Shown piece after piece: positions 50,216 to 63,939 of a stretch of DNA of 64,000 nucleotides. The notes beneath the pieces are model-generated. The model was not told the origin of the DNA, made no database searches, and was given only the letters and a program-made list of their open reading frames with translations. A program made the position numbers and the translations under genes. The DNA is from Volvox africanus (Eukaryota; Chlorophyta; Chlorophyceae; Chlamydomonadales; Volvocaceae): positions 186,001 through 250,000 of the forward strand of contig BSDZ01000114.1 in NCBI GenBank assembly GCA_030268105.1, written 5' to 3'. Positions within the stretch are counted from its first letter, which is position 1. Every line of letters begins with the position of its first letter.

Positions 50216-52183
50216 TCACGACCCCATATGAGAGCGCATTTGCCGACCTAGCTGCGCATGCTTGTGCGGAACCGCTTGCCGCCAGGCATTGTAAACATAC
50301 TCTGGGAATATTTCCTTAAATTCGTCATCGCCCAGTGAGAGCCCCTCCTTGAAGCTCATAATGCAATCACGCCCGGTCGCAGACAGATATTCCAGCCTGT
50401 CGTACCGGTCGCTACCAAATGAAAGCGCAACTGCCAGGTTGCGGGGAGATCCAAGCAGCCGAAGTAGAGCCTCCCGCCAAGCCGCCGACCGGCTGAGCAC
50501 TGCCGTCAGGCGCTGCACCACCGCGCGAAGTGCTCCAGGTGATCTCACAAGCAACTCCGGGGCCCGTGCCGCTACCTCCGCCAGCTGCTCTGGGTGCAGC
50601 TGCAGCCGTGACCGCAGCATGGCGCTGTTGGCACGCAGTACACTAGGGGAGACTGCCAGAAGCTTTGGTTCCGCCACCGCTAGAGCCGCAGCCGCCGGTG
50701 TCTGCAGGCCAAGCTGTTCTCGTAACTGCGCCATACCAAGCGCGTAGAACCCCGGAGGGTGGCGGAGTAGCTGCGGTTCGCGCCGCAGGAGTTCAAGAGC
50801 TTCAGTTGGCGGTAGCGCCAATGCGGCTGATAATGCAGCGGCGGTGCCAGCGAAGTCGCCGCGCCGCAGCAGCACATCAGGTGCCGCCACCACAATTGCA
50901 GCCAGTGGACCACCGCCACCCGGCCCTGGCGGCGGCGGTAACTGTAGCTCTAATGCTAGCGCAGCACCACGGCGCGCCAGGACGCCAGCCGGCACTCGCA
51001 GCACGTGGGGCTGGCGCAGCAGCACGGCACACAACTGCTGAGTTGATAGGCCAAGCACCTGCACCAGGACTCCGCACAGTGCCGTCAACGCCGATGGAGG
51101 AGACTCCAGCGCCCGCAGCTCTGAGCAGAAGCCGCGGTATCGCCGCAGCTCCGTGGGGGGCAGCTTAAGCAGCTCAGCAGCAGCTGCAAGACGCTCAGCA
51201 GCAGCCAGAGAGGCTCCAGGCACCACTGATATGTGGCGGACGCGGCGGTTCGCCGTGTGCAGTTGCCGTGAAGGCTGGATGTGCAGCCTCCTATGCGGCT
51301 GCAATAGCGGCTCCTGCTCCGGCTTCAGGGGATCCGACCAAACCTGCAGAGGCTCTTCGCGGCCTCTGGGAGTGGCAGTGGTGCCAATCTGGTGGCCATG
51401 CGCACACATGCTCATCGGAGCACCGGGAGAGGTGTTTTGACACGGTCCCCCAGGTGCATCCCTTGCAGCCTCGCTGTGCGCTGTCAATGCGGATGTATCC
51501 TGGAGCGGTGGCAGCGATTCACACATAGTAGAGTCTGAGGAACCAGAAGCACCCAGCCAAGTTGCAAAGCCCGGGACGGTCAAGATAGCAACATTTGGAC
51601 AGTCGCACACTTGGGCTCCTGCCTGCTTCATGTGCGACTGTCTCTGCTGGCTCTTGAGCTTCACCTGCCGGCGTTTGTGTGGAATTGGCAAGTTAGCACG
51701 CTCACTGCCGGCTGCAATGATAGCATGGCGCTTCCCGGCATTGTTCAAAACAACTGATGAATCCGGAACCACCTCCGGGGAAGCTGGGTTAGCATCGCTG
51801 ACGCAGCCCGCGGCCTCAAAGAGCAACCTCCGGTCCCCAGACACCACTTCAAGCGTACGATATCCGTGACCACCATCGGTTTCTCCAAATATCTTAGAAA
51901 ACCCTCCCTTGTGCTTAACAGTTGAGCCGCCAGCCCGCTGAGGCCCCTTCTTGTGCTTGGACAACGGTTGCGAACGGAAAGCAACTGCCACATATTCAAA
52001 GTCTGGCGCCTGCTTAACAGCCGGGCCAAGGTTCAGCGAACGCTGGAGTTGCTCTTTATGGCTTGCAATTGGCGCAGGCTCCGGCGTACTGTGCAAGGGG
52101 CGCTGGGCAGCGCACGCCAGCCGCAAGGCTCGGCCGCCATGCCTCAGACACAGACAGCGAGCCCAGTGACCAGATAACTCCAT
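50216..52183 (-). CDS. mTERF-family organelle protein
   Basis: mTERF proteins bind nucleic acid in mitochondria or plastids and act in transcription termination, splicing or ribosome assembly. The 655-codon frame is uninterrupted. The ATG at 52183 was chosen; a GTG two codons earlier is ignored. The N-terminus (WARCLCLRHGGRALRLACAAQRPLHS) is Arg/Ala/Ser-rich without acidic residues, an organelle presequence. Residues about 40-320 are low-complexity. From about 340 to 590 there are mTERF repeats of about 30-35 residues with the (L/V)xxxPxLLxxxP pattern: LLRQPHVLRVPAG, VVAAPDVLLRRGD, LLRREPQLLRHPPG, AVAEPKLLAVSPS, VAARAPELLVRSPG. The C-terminal part ends FKEIFPEYVYNAWRQ. Which mTERF (MOC1-like or other) is unclear. 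Confidence 0.88.
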   Translation of the reverse strand: MELSGHWARCLCLRHGGRALRLACAAQRPLHSTPEPAPIASHKEQLQRSLNLGPAVKQAPDFEYVAVAFRSQPLSKHKKGPQRAGGSTVKHKGGFSKIFGETDGGHGYRTLEVVSGDRRLLFEAAGCVSDANPASPEVVPDSSVVLNNAGKRHAIIAAGSERANLPIPHKRRQVKLKSQQRQSHMKQAGAQVCDCPNVAILTVPGFATWLGASGSSDSTMCESLPPLQDTSALTAHSEAARDAPGGPCQNTSPGAPMSMCAHGHQIGTTATPRGREEPLQVWSDPLKPEQEPLLQPHRRLHIQPSRQLHTANRRVRHISVVPGASLAAAERLAAAAELLKLPPTELRRYRGFCSELRALESPPSALTALCGVLVQVLGLSTQQLCAVLLRQPHVLRVPAGVLARRGAALALELQLPPPPGPGGGGPLAAIVVAAPDVLLRRGDFAGTAAALSAALALPPTEALELLRREPQLLRHPPGFYALGMAQLREQLGLQTPAAAALAVAEPKLLAVSPSVLRANSAMLRSRLQLHPEQLAEVAARAPELLVRSPGALRAVVQRLTAVLSRSAAWREALLRLLGSPRNLAVALSFGSDRYDRLEYLSATGRDCIMSFKEGLSLGDDEFKEIFPEYVYNAWRQAVPHKHAQLGRQMRSHMGS

Positions 52184-54101
52184 CCTCACATGAAGTCAAC
52201 TGCAACCCAAATAGATGAGTGCAGCAAGCAATAATTCACTTCAATGTCCGGACACTCTGGTTCAGAGCTCGAATCATTTCATATGGACAGCCTGTATTTG
52301 AGAGTGAGTGTCATTTGTGGTAAGCAGTTATGATAAGGATATGACAACGCGTGTAAGGAGAGTACGGAAGAAGCGAACTAACAGCTTGCCGCTGACGTTG
52401 ATTATATACTCGATATTATGTATTCGACTGCCAACGCAACATTCATACTTCGTTATTATTTATCGACTACCGCTTTCCCTTCGGTTTCCATTTCGGTAAT
52501 GCCTATAACACGTCAAGGAGGCTCGTCGGGCCGGCGGCCGGCCGCCGAGCTATTTAAACTTCTTAGGGTTCATGGAAAGTCATTTAAATATCAAAACCTT
52601 GTTATGATGTCCATAGAGCTTCAGCTAGGTAAGTCAAGCTCGCCGTTTGTTACTCCAGCTCTGCCCTTCATTACTGACTAGGAAAGGAAACCCAAAGAGC
52701 AGCCGGCTGACGAAGGCAGGAAAGATGAAGCTGACAACGGACCTGAAACTGCAAGGAGATCAAAAACTGCATGAGCGAGAAAGGGCAAGGAAGGGCGAAA
52801 AGTGCACGCCGAACGCACGAAGGAAATGGCTCCGGCAACCGCCATGTAACGAAATCCCCAAAGTCCCCATAATCCCGCACACCAAAAATCACCGTAACCG
52901 GCAGGAAACCGCCATCACGCCATATTACAGAAACCCCTTTGCTTCCCAAAACGAAAAGCGAGCTCTAGGCAAGCGTAGTGGGGAAAACGGGAACAGGTGC
53001 GCCACATACCCAGAACCCCCACGGCATCCCAGGCCAGCGAAAAGGAAAAATGAAAGGCTCAAAACCACCTCATACGTAGGGTGTACTAATGACGCCTAGC
53101 AACGACTACCTTTGGCATCTCTCTTCCCCTTTGACGACCCCCAACGCCAGAAACTTGAACACGCTAGCCGCACCAGCCACCCATCGAGAGCCTCCAGCTC
53201 ACACAGTGATCATCCAAGACACGTCTTGGGCGAAGCCCAGAGCCGCCTTGGCCGCCCTTGGCCAAAAGTAGGTGGGCGAGAGTAGGGCCAGGACGAGCCA
53301 TGAGGGTCGGCAGAAAGAGTGCGGATGTGAGTGCTCTTAAAAGTGAAGGCAGAATGCCTGAACAGGAGGGCGCACGAAGCTCAGGCCAGCTGTACGACTG
53401 TCGTCGCAAACTCCGCCAAGTCCCTACAATTGCTACACTCCTTCTGGACTAATCGTCAGTTACTCAAGGCACAGGTGGTTAAGCCGTTGGCGACCCCAGA
53501 AGCAGGCCCCGCGCAGCCAAGCTATTGGGCGCTGCTTTGGATGCTGACCTAAGCCGAGCATCTGTTGCTTGCCGGCCGGCCGGCCTCGCACGGGTCTGTC
53601 CGAGTGCCTGTCGATGGGCAGCTACAAGAATACACCGTGGCGCTGACAATGAATTGCTCAGGGTTTGGACCGCCAGGACAATTCTTTTCTCGGCACATCA
53701 TGCTCATTGGCAATTGATCCTATATCTTATTCGTTTACTGGGGTTGAACTTACCCTACGTTAATATTCTGAAGGTCTGGGAAATGAGGGGCATGGGGCAT
53801 GAACTCTGGTCAGACCCAGGTCAATACGCGAGACATGTGCCTCACCCCACATGCCTGGGATCGTGATTTTCAATCCTCCGCTGCTAACTGGCAATATCTA
53901 ATGTGATAGTCACGTATTCCAATCATTAGTTATAGCTGCTTGCTGCTGCTCCATGGGCATTTTAGGATGCCGTTCAAGTTCACCTTCGCTATAAATTTGC
54001 TACGCGCCATGCATGTCACCCGTAGGTTCGGAACCATCAACGTCGACAGCTGTATCGGTTGTGATAGCAGCAGGGTCACTGTACGCATGGCTGCGGGATG
54101 A
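52184..54101. other. Intergenic, no gene recognised
   Basis: It covers the mTERF promoter side and the 3' side of the next - strand gene. The 150-codon frame at 52647-53099 is Lys/Arg/Pro-rich and has no start context or family match, so it is not called. A GC palindrome near 52530 (GGCCGGCGGCCGGCCGCC) is the only odd feature. Confidence 0.4.
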
Positions 54102-57100
54102 TTAGATCTCCCGTACCAAATGGCTCAGTGCCGCGGCGATGGCCGTAGCGGCGGCCAACAGGCACCAGGTAATGGTGACCGCCGTGGTCCCACTGCCGCC
54201 GCTGGGTCCACCACCTTGCACACCCGCGACGATATCGATTGCAGCAGCGCACAATGATGCGTTCGTGATGGAGCGACACAGGGCGGTAGCATTGTTGAAG
54301 ACAGCCACCCAGCTACAAGAAGGGGTGGAGGCAGCAGGTTGTGGGCAGGAACCTGTAAACTCCCAGGATACAGGCCGCAATTAGTTTTGGATACTGCATA
54401 CCTACGATTAGGTCCGATGCTCAAGCCATGTAAGGCGGAGATAGCATCTGAAAAAAGTGTTTGTTGCTGCGGCAGGAAATGTTCCATCCAGCCATCTTAA
54501 CCCTTGTGACAACTTGCCATCGCTCCCGTCTCTTCATCCTTTCACCATTCTCTTCGCCTTTCCATCCTTTGCCCATCGATATGCCTAATATCTATCTGCA
54601 TACCGGTGTAGTCATTCCCGAGGGTCTTCATCTCTTCACATACAGACGCATGACGCCAAAAATATACCAACAACGCAGCGAACCCTGCCTAACACCGCAC
54701 ATGTGGGCACGTTATTGGAACCCCTACCCCCAATCTGCGCCAACTTCCACGCACTGCAGTCGGCAGGAAAAGGGGATGAGTGCGATTTGAATTTCATAAT
54801 ATACACTCACCGATCCGAGGGATCCAAGGCGATAGACGGCAGCAGGTTCTCCCGGATGTTGCAAGCGCCAATACTTGTCAACCACTGGCATCTTCCCGAT
54901 GCGGCAGCGGCACACGTGGATGCTGACGCGGCAGCGATGCATTCCCGAACAGTGACCAGGAGGGGCAAGGAGGTGCCATTGTAGCTCCCAGTAAGGCTGG
55001 TGCTGCTCACCAGCGCCGTCAGCAAGTCCTGGTTGCGCTGGGGTATGTACGGGGCCGTGCGTCTTTGTTCCTGTGTATGTGCGCGTTCTATGGGACTACA
55101 TTCGCTTATACTTTGATTTCGTGTGGTAACTTAAGAGCGTGAAACTGCTCGTGCAGGTCTGCAGAGCTTGGGCCGATCAGAAATGCGGAACGGGAGGAAA
55201 GCTAATCCTCAATAAGATGGCTCACTCCATGGCTCACTAAACCATTCCACGTCCTTCAGGTAATACTTTCGCAGCACGGGTATTACTCTCATGCGCGGTG
55301 CACACCGAAGGCGCTTACTGAACAGAAATGTATGCATCAGAGTTATTACCTGCCGAGGCCTAGGTTCTTTACCCTGGCCAAAACTGTAGGCTTGATCCTC
55401 CACTTCAGAGTTGCCTGCGGAGCAGGCAGTCCTCCTAGAGTCACCACCGCTCCGGAACTAAGTCGCCTGTCACTCCCATCGTAACCCATGCATATCATTG
55501 CAGGCTAGAGATTATTCCCCGTGCGTCTAGTAAGAACCCATAAGTCAAACTACAAGGCAATCCAATCTACCTTTAGAAGCTGCCATGACGACGCTCATTC
55601 ACATGTTTCCTTCGGGGAATCAGCTGAACACCGGACTTGCGTACGTTGAACCAATTACACTTATGTTTCTTATATTCCCCATGGGGCAGCTTACCCCAAT
55701 TGCATCGGCAACCGCTTCAGCTAATGAGGTCATGGACGCCGTGTCCAACATCCACCTGGAAACACAGACCTTATCGGATAAGGCCAGAAGAGGTTTAGGT
55801 GGGAGGAAAAGGGTTTAATCTGAAAACAGCCCTCTGCCTCTGTGATGCTGACAACAACTTTATCAAGTGTGCGCTCATTTGTACCAAGCCTTCACTCAAA
55901 CTTTCCCTAGTCTCGCACATTGCACAGGCCTCGTGGATTCTGTTTGTATTCGTATGTACGGCGGTAACTCCTGCAGCCGGTTTCATGGGGCACCATTTAA
56001 TCGGGTTTGCATATGGCTCCACCCCTTGTCCTCAGTTCCTCACATTCCTGACCACTCTCCATCCGTACACCGCCGTAGGAGATTAATAGCCCTCCTGTCC
56101 AATCCCGCCCTTCACCCTTAGCCTGCATCTATGCAACGCCCCATAAGACCCTGAGTACCCTGGTCCCTCCACCATGCTCCCTACTCAAGCCCACCTGTTG
56201 ACCACTGTCGGGGACTTCAGACGCCGCCCCGAGCAGCGACGTGATCACCGTGCGGATAGAATCTGCAAATCGGGATCCACAGCAACAGCAACAGCAGCAG
56301 CGCCGAATGATGACCCTTCATGATGACGGCTACTAACATGACTACTAGCATGTTCGTCAGCAGCCCTGCTCACTGATACATGTTGCTCAGTGATGTTTGT
56401 AGCTGCACTACCACCACCGCAGAAAGACCGTGCCTTATGTGTGCCAGTGAGACGGCTACGCAGCAAGGAGCGATGACGGGTGCGAGGAGTGTGTGTCCGC
56501 GTATTGTGCAATATATTTAGGTCTACCGTACCTTGCAATCCGGCTATGCCGTACTTGACCATCGTTCCTAGCATCGAATCCATTACGACCGACAGCCGCA
56601 GGTCGCCAAGATTCGCTAGGCCTCTAGCCACACTCGAAGTCCCCAGCTGGCTCGCATTCACCAGGATGCAGCTGGCGGAGGAGCTGCAGGCGCTAGGTCC
56701 CAGCGAGAAGCAGCTCATGGCCGTGTCTAAACTACTGCCGGGGAAGTAGGCCACGCCGCGAAGCGCCTGTGTGTGTATGAGGTTGATTTGGGCGTTCATA
56801 TGGGCGGTTAAGCACGCGAATTCGCATGGGCACGTACGGCGCGATCAAAACATACGATCCTGGTGAGCTGTAAACCAAGTGTGAGTCTGTAAGGGGTTTT
56901 CTGTAAGGATTGTGTACTTATGTGCTTGAGGTGCGCCACGACAACCAACAGCGGAGTCGCCGCCGCTGCGAGGGAAGCAGGGACCCGGTCATGGCCAATG
57001 ATTATTGGCGCAAACATGCTCGGCGCAATAGTAATCTCCGTTCTGAAGGTAGACTTCAGAATACCACCACTACCAATGCAAGGGTTAAATCCAAGAAACC

Positions 57101-57970
57101 CATTTGTGAACCAGGACCGTGACCGGGAAACATTCACTGAAGTCGTTCAACAACCGCTGGTCTATCTAACCAACTGATATGCAGCACGCGGCGACCCACC
57201 GTCACGTCAAGGATGTCCGCGAGAGTGCAACGATTGAGAACCAAATCCCAGTCGCAATCCAACGAGGGAGCGGCTAACAGGCAGTCGGGCTGGCCCTTGA
57301 AGTTGGAGCATACTGCGCCGCGGCGCGCCGCATCAGCCAGGATTCTGTGGAGCAGCAGTGGATCTCAAAAGAGGGAGATGAAAGACACAACGCGGGGAAG
57401 GAGCGAAGCTGCGGTAGCCATAAGGGTACTGTGGTATTCACGGTAGGCTGCCCTTGGTGCTACAACAGGTATATGACAGACAAATTAATATGAATATGTT
57501 GAATAATGTCGGGCCGTGCGCGTGAAAGAAGCAGAAACGGACGGGACGGGGGATACGAGGAGGCAGCCCAGTAAGCTGTCCAACGGCAAAAGCGCATATG
57601 TCCTCACAAACTATGCCTTTGCAGCAATAAAATAATATGCTTGCTGTATGTATGCACCGTAATGCTGACTTCTGATTGAACATCAGGCTGCTCCGATGGC
57701 AACTTACTTCGCCCAGCCAGTTGTGGGGGAGCCCAGTATGCCAGGTAAATCGCAGACGAAGTCCCTCCTCAGGTTACATTGAGCTCCATCCCATACGCAA
57801 TCCGCCACCCCGCCCTGTAGAATGCGCGGAGTTGTATGGATTACAGCACCTGGCTGCAGTCCCCCAGATGCCGGCAAAAGCTGTATATTATCGTTGCGCC
57901 CAAATACTGGTGGTATTTCGATTGAAGCAACTAAGGGCAGCACAGAAAACACGAGGGTAAGGGCCAACAT
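54102..57970 (-). CDS. Secretory cysteine-module membrane protein, unknown
   Basis: The frame starts at ATG 57970 with a clear signal peptide (MLALTLVFSVLPLVAS). Exons supported by phase: 57970-57708, 57344-57200, 56766-56532, 56262-56195, 55037-54811. The last exon runs from about 54356 to 54102, but its phase (1) does not fit the donor at 54811 (2), so an exon between is missing. The outside part repeats a loose cysteine module, C-x(6-8)-C-x(5-8)-C-x-W-x(5-6)-C: VCSNFKGQPDC...CDWDLVLNRC, SCFSLGPSACSSSASC, ECIAAASASTC...CQWLTSIGAC. The C-terminus is a Gly/Ser linker, one hydrophobic helix (TWCLLAAATAIAAALSHLV) and a tail of a few residues, so type I or possibly GPI-anchored. The family is not recognised; it may be an algal cell-surface or matrix protein. 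Confidence 0.6.
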
Positions 57971-60434
57971 TCCACGAAATATTCGAAAGGCGTCCAGCTA
58001 CCGTAACGCAGGGACACCGTGTAAATATAATTGGGGTTGTATTCAAAACGAAGAGGATTGTATTGTGTTCCTTTACATTTACTAAATAAAGCTGCCCCGT
58101 TTGGGCAATTGTGCTCCTCTTCGTCTGGAATCCTAAAAGCATTTGTTCTGAAAGTCAAAGAGACCGCATGGTGATATTTTGCCAGTACAAGGCAGGGCAA
58201 GGCAGGGCAACCGTATTAGTCAGATGTGCGCACGCCAACCGCCAATCTAAGGCTCGTGTTGCCGGTGTGCGTGCCTTCAAACCGCGGCCAGTCATCCAAC
58301 TTCCCCAATAACGACTAAAGGTGCCTTTACCTAATAAACATCTTCACCCTCTACGTTCCTAGCAATTTCACCACTGTCGCCTTCCCTACGCTTCACATCC
58401 GAAGGCCTTCACCAGGCTCCACCCAGGGGGTGGCTGTCTTCGCCACTGGACATGATGGGCCAGAAGACCAAACGGATTTAACCTTCGCAGTCAAGTAATA
58501 AGTTCGCAATAAACATCCATGGTCCATTTATCCGGCCTCCAACCATACATTAGATCAGGCATTGGACTCCGTTTGGTAATCCGTGGGCGAACCTTGTCCT
58601 AATACAGAGTCGCACTCCTGGTGGCGGTGAAAGGTAACGCAGTCAACCTCTGCAAGTGGTCTAGGAAACGTCTTGTATGGATCCGGAAGAACAGACCCAC
58701 CTTACCGATTATCCCCTCTTACTCCCTGTGTCAATCCGTTGTTTGTCATAACCCCCCGACACGCACTGGTAGCGGAACCCCTTGTCAGGAGCCCGGAGCA
58801 CACTGACAAACGATCCGTGAACAACTAATATTGAAACATCTTGTAGCAATAGTACTGAAACAACCTGCAGCAACTGTACTGATTCGGGCGGAAGTGGCTC
58901 GTTGTCCGAGCAGGGCAGCGGGTCATGGCACTGCAGCGGCTTTGGCACCCACTGACCGCCCACCGTGTTTACGGATGCCTGCAACGAAATACAGGTGCTC
59001 GGGCGGCATCTTCACTGCAGGGAGGGTAAACAAACAGCTGGAATGGAGCTCTTAAACTCATATTGTAACCTTCATGACCGGAAATGACATGTACGGAAAG
59101 ATTCAGATGGCAGTACAGTCGACAGTGGTGGCCTTGGGACGGTGTAGGAGGTCCGAGAGAGATGCGGCCAGGGGTTTTTACCCAGAGCAGTTGCTCGCAG
59201 AAGTGCCAAAAAGGTTATTGGCTTGGATGTGTGAGACGGACGGGGTTCGGTTGACCCACCGGCTGGTCTGGAGCAAAGTCATGAGCAGCAGCACGCACAT
59301 ACAATGCCCTAACACCCCCAAGAGCCAAAACACTCTATGTACACAATCCACACACCCAGAAAATATGTACGTAATAAAGAAGCATGCTTCGAGCTAGCCA
59401 CACAGTTCATCGATGCCCAAATGTGTACAATTCAACAACGGCACGCACGTACCAGCTTTGAGAGCAGACGAATTGTGGATAGTGATTGCACGCTCAGATA
59501 AATCTGAATAAATATACACTGGAACCATACACTAGAGCCATCACAACAATGACTAGGGGTAACGTACTGGGGAAGACCGGTCAAGAAAAGCAACAATGGC
59601 GGGCCCTAGCAGCTGGCAGAGGCATCCTGGCGACCTCGTTTATGCACTGCCCATCAAACCTTTTCCCAATACACAAGTTGATGAGGTTGATAGTACAAGA
59701 TGACCTGATCCGCCCATCCATTGACCTTAATCCTCTCCTTGCGCCTTCTTCGAGTGATGCACTTTGCTGCCTGACTTAGTCTGCTGCCCCAGTGCGGAAG
59801 CCACGTCGCGGCGGGCCGCAGGATCGACCCGCATCTCAAGCTGGCGGGGCTGTGCCGGCTGTCACAGCACCCATTGCTGCCAACTGGCATTTAATAACAA
59901 TATATGTTCTTCACCGCTGCCAGCCAGCGTCAATCCCGTAAGCCTTGTGTTAAAGTTGTGATCTGACAGTTAACGCCGGATTGAACCAAAGCTCTCGCGT
60001 CACAACCCTGCAGCGGCAGCGGCCTAACTGTTTCAGTGGGACCGACGGCGGCCCAGCGGGTGTGCTGTTTCCTCAGGCAGTGGCACCCATGGCAAGCGCG
60101 CATTAAGTGGGACGCAAACGGCATGTCGCAAGGAACGGTATCTTTGTTCTCCTGGGCATGCCGCCATAAGGACAGTTAGGGAATATAGCTAGTAGACAGA
60201 CCTTGGCTGAGATTCCCGAAACACTGAAGCGTTACTTATCAAGCGGACATAGGTAGAGCCCCCTGAGGCCATACCTGCAAGCCACAATATCCACAAGTAG
60301 TAGACGGTACATCAGGCGTGAGGAAAGATCGCTCGGAAAAGGTTGAGGCGACACGGCTCACTGTACATATAGGAAGTGCAGGTCCCACTCGCCTAGGCGA
60401 CAAGAACTCTGCACATTCAGTGCCCAAAGTATGT
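57971..60434. other. Intergenic, one weak exon candidate
   Basis: It lies between the membrane-protein gene start and histone copy 2. On +, about 59086-59280 reads MAVQSTVVALGRCRRSERDA, then FYPEQLLAEVPKRLLAWM, which is protein-like but without a linked exon. I see no other feature. Confidence 0.3.
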
Positions 60435-60450
60435 GGTGTTGAGAAACACC
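60435..60450 (-). terminator. Histone 3' hairpin (H4 copy 2)
   Basis: GGTGTT-TCTC-AACACC on -, 60 bases after the H4 stop, the same as in copy 1. Confidence 0.9.
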
Positions 60451-60509
60451 GAGTTTAATAAGTTGCTGATAGGGCGGACCCGAACAACGTTGACAGCAGT
60501 TAAGAAGAA

Positions 60510-61486
<977 letters not shown>

Positions 61487-61565
61487 ATGTAACACTGCTC
61501 ATATGAGTATCTCGTACCAGAGCAATCGAGCGTCTGGCATGTCTCAAGTATCCACTAAACAACCC

Positions 61566-61581
61566 GGTGTTTTTTAACACC
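61566..61581 (+). terminator. Histone 3' hairpin (H3 copy 2)
   Basis: GGTGTT-TTTT-AACACC, 80 bases after the H3 stop, the mirror of 33648-33663. Confidence 0.9.
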
Positions 61582-62652
61582 ACCTGATGACCACGAAGCG
61601 GGTGCTATAGTGGGTGGGTGAAGCATTGTCAGGCATCACCGTAATCAAAGTGCGCTTTGTTTCACTTTAGGGAGGTATTCCTACCTAATGTACTTATTCA
61701 CTTAAAAATACAAATGAAGCAGTGTTATGGGACTGAGTGTAACCGTATACGTCCGTTCCCAAGTTGCAGGGGGTTTGGTCATTCGCTGTCCTGGTTGGGT
61801 CATCATTTGAGGCATTTAGGACGTCGTTGAGAAGTTGTGAACCTGGAGCGCCTATGGGCATAACCTCTCTTGGTTCACGGGGGTCAGGGTGGCAACCTAA
61901 GCGGTTACACAGTATCTGTTTTACTAGGCATATAGCCTCCGACATTTCAGCAGCCTTCACCAATTTGGACGGAAATAACTAATAACAGCCGGATTGTTAC
62001 AACAATCGTCCTTCATACACGTATCTCAATTCCATACCACCCATTACCTCCGGGAAGGCGGACAGGATGATAACAGCTATAGCTTGATTTTGGATGGACC
62101 CAAAGTTGGAGGAGTTACCTTAGCGACGGAGGGCGCCGTGATAGAAGGTCCTGTCCATCATCTATTTGGACGCTCTGTGAGGCACCTACACTAACCGGGT
62201 CCCTGTAGCATGCCCATTCTTGAAATATATCTGTGACAGAGCTTTTGAACCTTTGACGTTTCCCCAACGGTACCGTTAACAGTAATAGTAATTAATTACG
62301 ACGAGCTGAGCTAAGCCCCTGTTTGCTGTCTTATGTCTCAGTGTCTAACGCAGATATAAGCAATATATCATTGTACATTTATTAGCAACAGATGACGATA
62401 TAGAGATGATTTAACCTAACCACCAGCTACTCAGATTTTACGCTGCAGTCTTCACGCTCCGAAGCCAGAATCATCAAACCTTAAACTATCCAGGAACACG
62501 GCATCCTCAAACAATCATTTGGTTATGCTGATGCTTATAACTTGGAAGCGATGAGTGCATCCACTCTGTCGCGATGCTTGCATGCAAGGGCTTTCCTTTT
62601 CAGGTAGATTGTACCGTTGTCTTATTAGAGGCCATCAATTCATGATCCCTTA
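61582..62652. other. Intergenic, no gene recognised
   Basis: Homology to histone copy 1 fades at about 61650. The rest should hold the promoter of the next + strand gene. I see no exon or repeat. Confidence 0.4.
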
Positions 62653-63939
62653 ATGTTGTATAAACTTGCTTGTGCGATGCTGAACTTCTGCTGTGTTACC
62701 CTGCGGTTCTGCTTTAGGGGCCCATTTAATCCAGCCCGGCTGACTCGTATCGCCCCAAAGCAAGTCAGAGTGCTGCCTGAGCAAGGGGAAGGTGAAGTTC
62801 GTAGCGTTATGCCTGCTCTCGCCTGCGCTAACGCAAAGGTCCTCCATTGCCGTGCACGCGAGGCCTGCCTGCCGTATACGATGCCGTAAAGCTGTGGCGC
62901 AGCTCAGATGTTGTAAATCAACATCGTAGCCCCTTTAATACCTCAACTTCGGGTGTGCACAGCATTGATATCGCATGCGTTGGACTGATTTATGCACAGA
63001 CATTTCAGAGGCGCTGAAGGCAGACCTCGAACGGTTGCGAGCCAAATCGGGCGCTGCAGCAAGAGGCGCTGGCAGTAGTCCTTCGGGAGCAGCTCTTCAA
63101 GTAAGTGATTCAAGCTTCTCTTCCCGACGCGAAGCGGCATGTGGCAATCATGCATGTCTTCCGTTCGTACATTCCATTCTGTGGCGTGTCTTCCAGGATT
63201 GGCCAGGCTGTTACACCGGCCTCTTTTTAGTCATGCCAATCACCCATCCGTTGTCATTCTGAGGTTAACCCTCTAGGCGGCCTCCCGTTTTGTCCCTCCC
63301 CCTCCCCTTGCCGTCCGTAGGCGGGGCAGCAGGAGTCGGGACCGCTGTCCGGATTCAAAGACACACTTGACAAAGTAAGACGGTAATAACAGAATTTGAA
63401 GGAGTGGAGCAGGTGCAAGTGTGTTAGTAACTGTAGCTGTAGGATAAGAAATTGTCTGAAAGTAACGTTAGTGTTATGCTATTTGCGGGCACGGCAGCCG
63501 CACTTCACGGATTAAGTGCACCACCACGGGTGTACATCTGCATCTATGCTCATCTTGACGCTACTAGTAACATCACCTCCTGAACTCCTGCGCCTAAGGA
63601 ACCGGTTTGGCTTGTCGGACTGCAAGATCGCTTGCGTAAGGATATGAACAACACCATGCTGGCTGGGCCTTCCCTTCTTGCACATGTGTGCTCAACTTGT
63701 CCGCGCAGTTGTTGATTGCGGATTTTTTCCTGGTGCTCTTCATCCTGGCCTGGTTGGCGGTGGGCGTGGCGCAGAATGCAGTGAATGGCGGCAACAGCCC
63801 CCTCCTGGATGCTTGGTACCCGTTGTGGCCTCTGCTGTGGCAACCGGCGCTGGGTGTGCTCATGGCGGGTGCGTTGGTCAGCGGAGCCCTTGGCTGGCTT
63901 AAGGAAAAGCAGCTACAGCAGGCTGAGAAGAAGCAGTGA
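62653..63939 (+). CDS. Small two-helix membrane protein, unknown
   Basis: Three phase-consistent exons: 62653-62791, 63000-63100, 63709-63939, 156 residues, TGA at 63937. The start could also be the in-frame ATG at 62677. The N-terminus (LNFCCVTLRFCFRGPFNPARLTRIAPKQ, quoted only in part: RFCFRGPFNPARLTRIAPK) is basic and free of acidic residues, like an organelle transit peptide. Then comes a charged helix (DISEALKADLERLRAKSG), a first membrane span (LLIADFFLVLFILAWLAVGV), a loop with NGGNSPLLDAWYPLW, a second span (QPALGVLMAGALVSGALGWL) and a basic end (KEKQLQQAEKKQ). A plastid membrane protein is my guess. I do not recognise the family. Confidence 0.65.

Noticed and set aside
52647..53099. 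150-codon basic frame on +
   Set aside because: Low-complexity Lys/Arg/Pro content with no start context or partner exon.
55695..55757. Possible exon of the cysteine-module gene (WMLDTASMTSLAEAVADAI on -)
   Set aside because: Its phase does not fit the donor at 56195, while 56195 joins 55037 in phase; left out pending cDNA.
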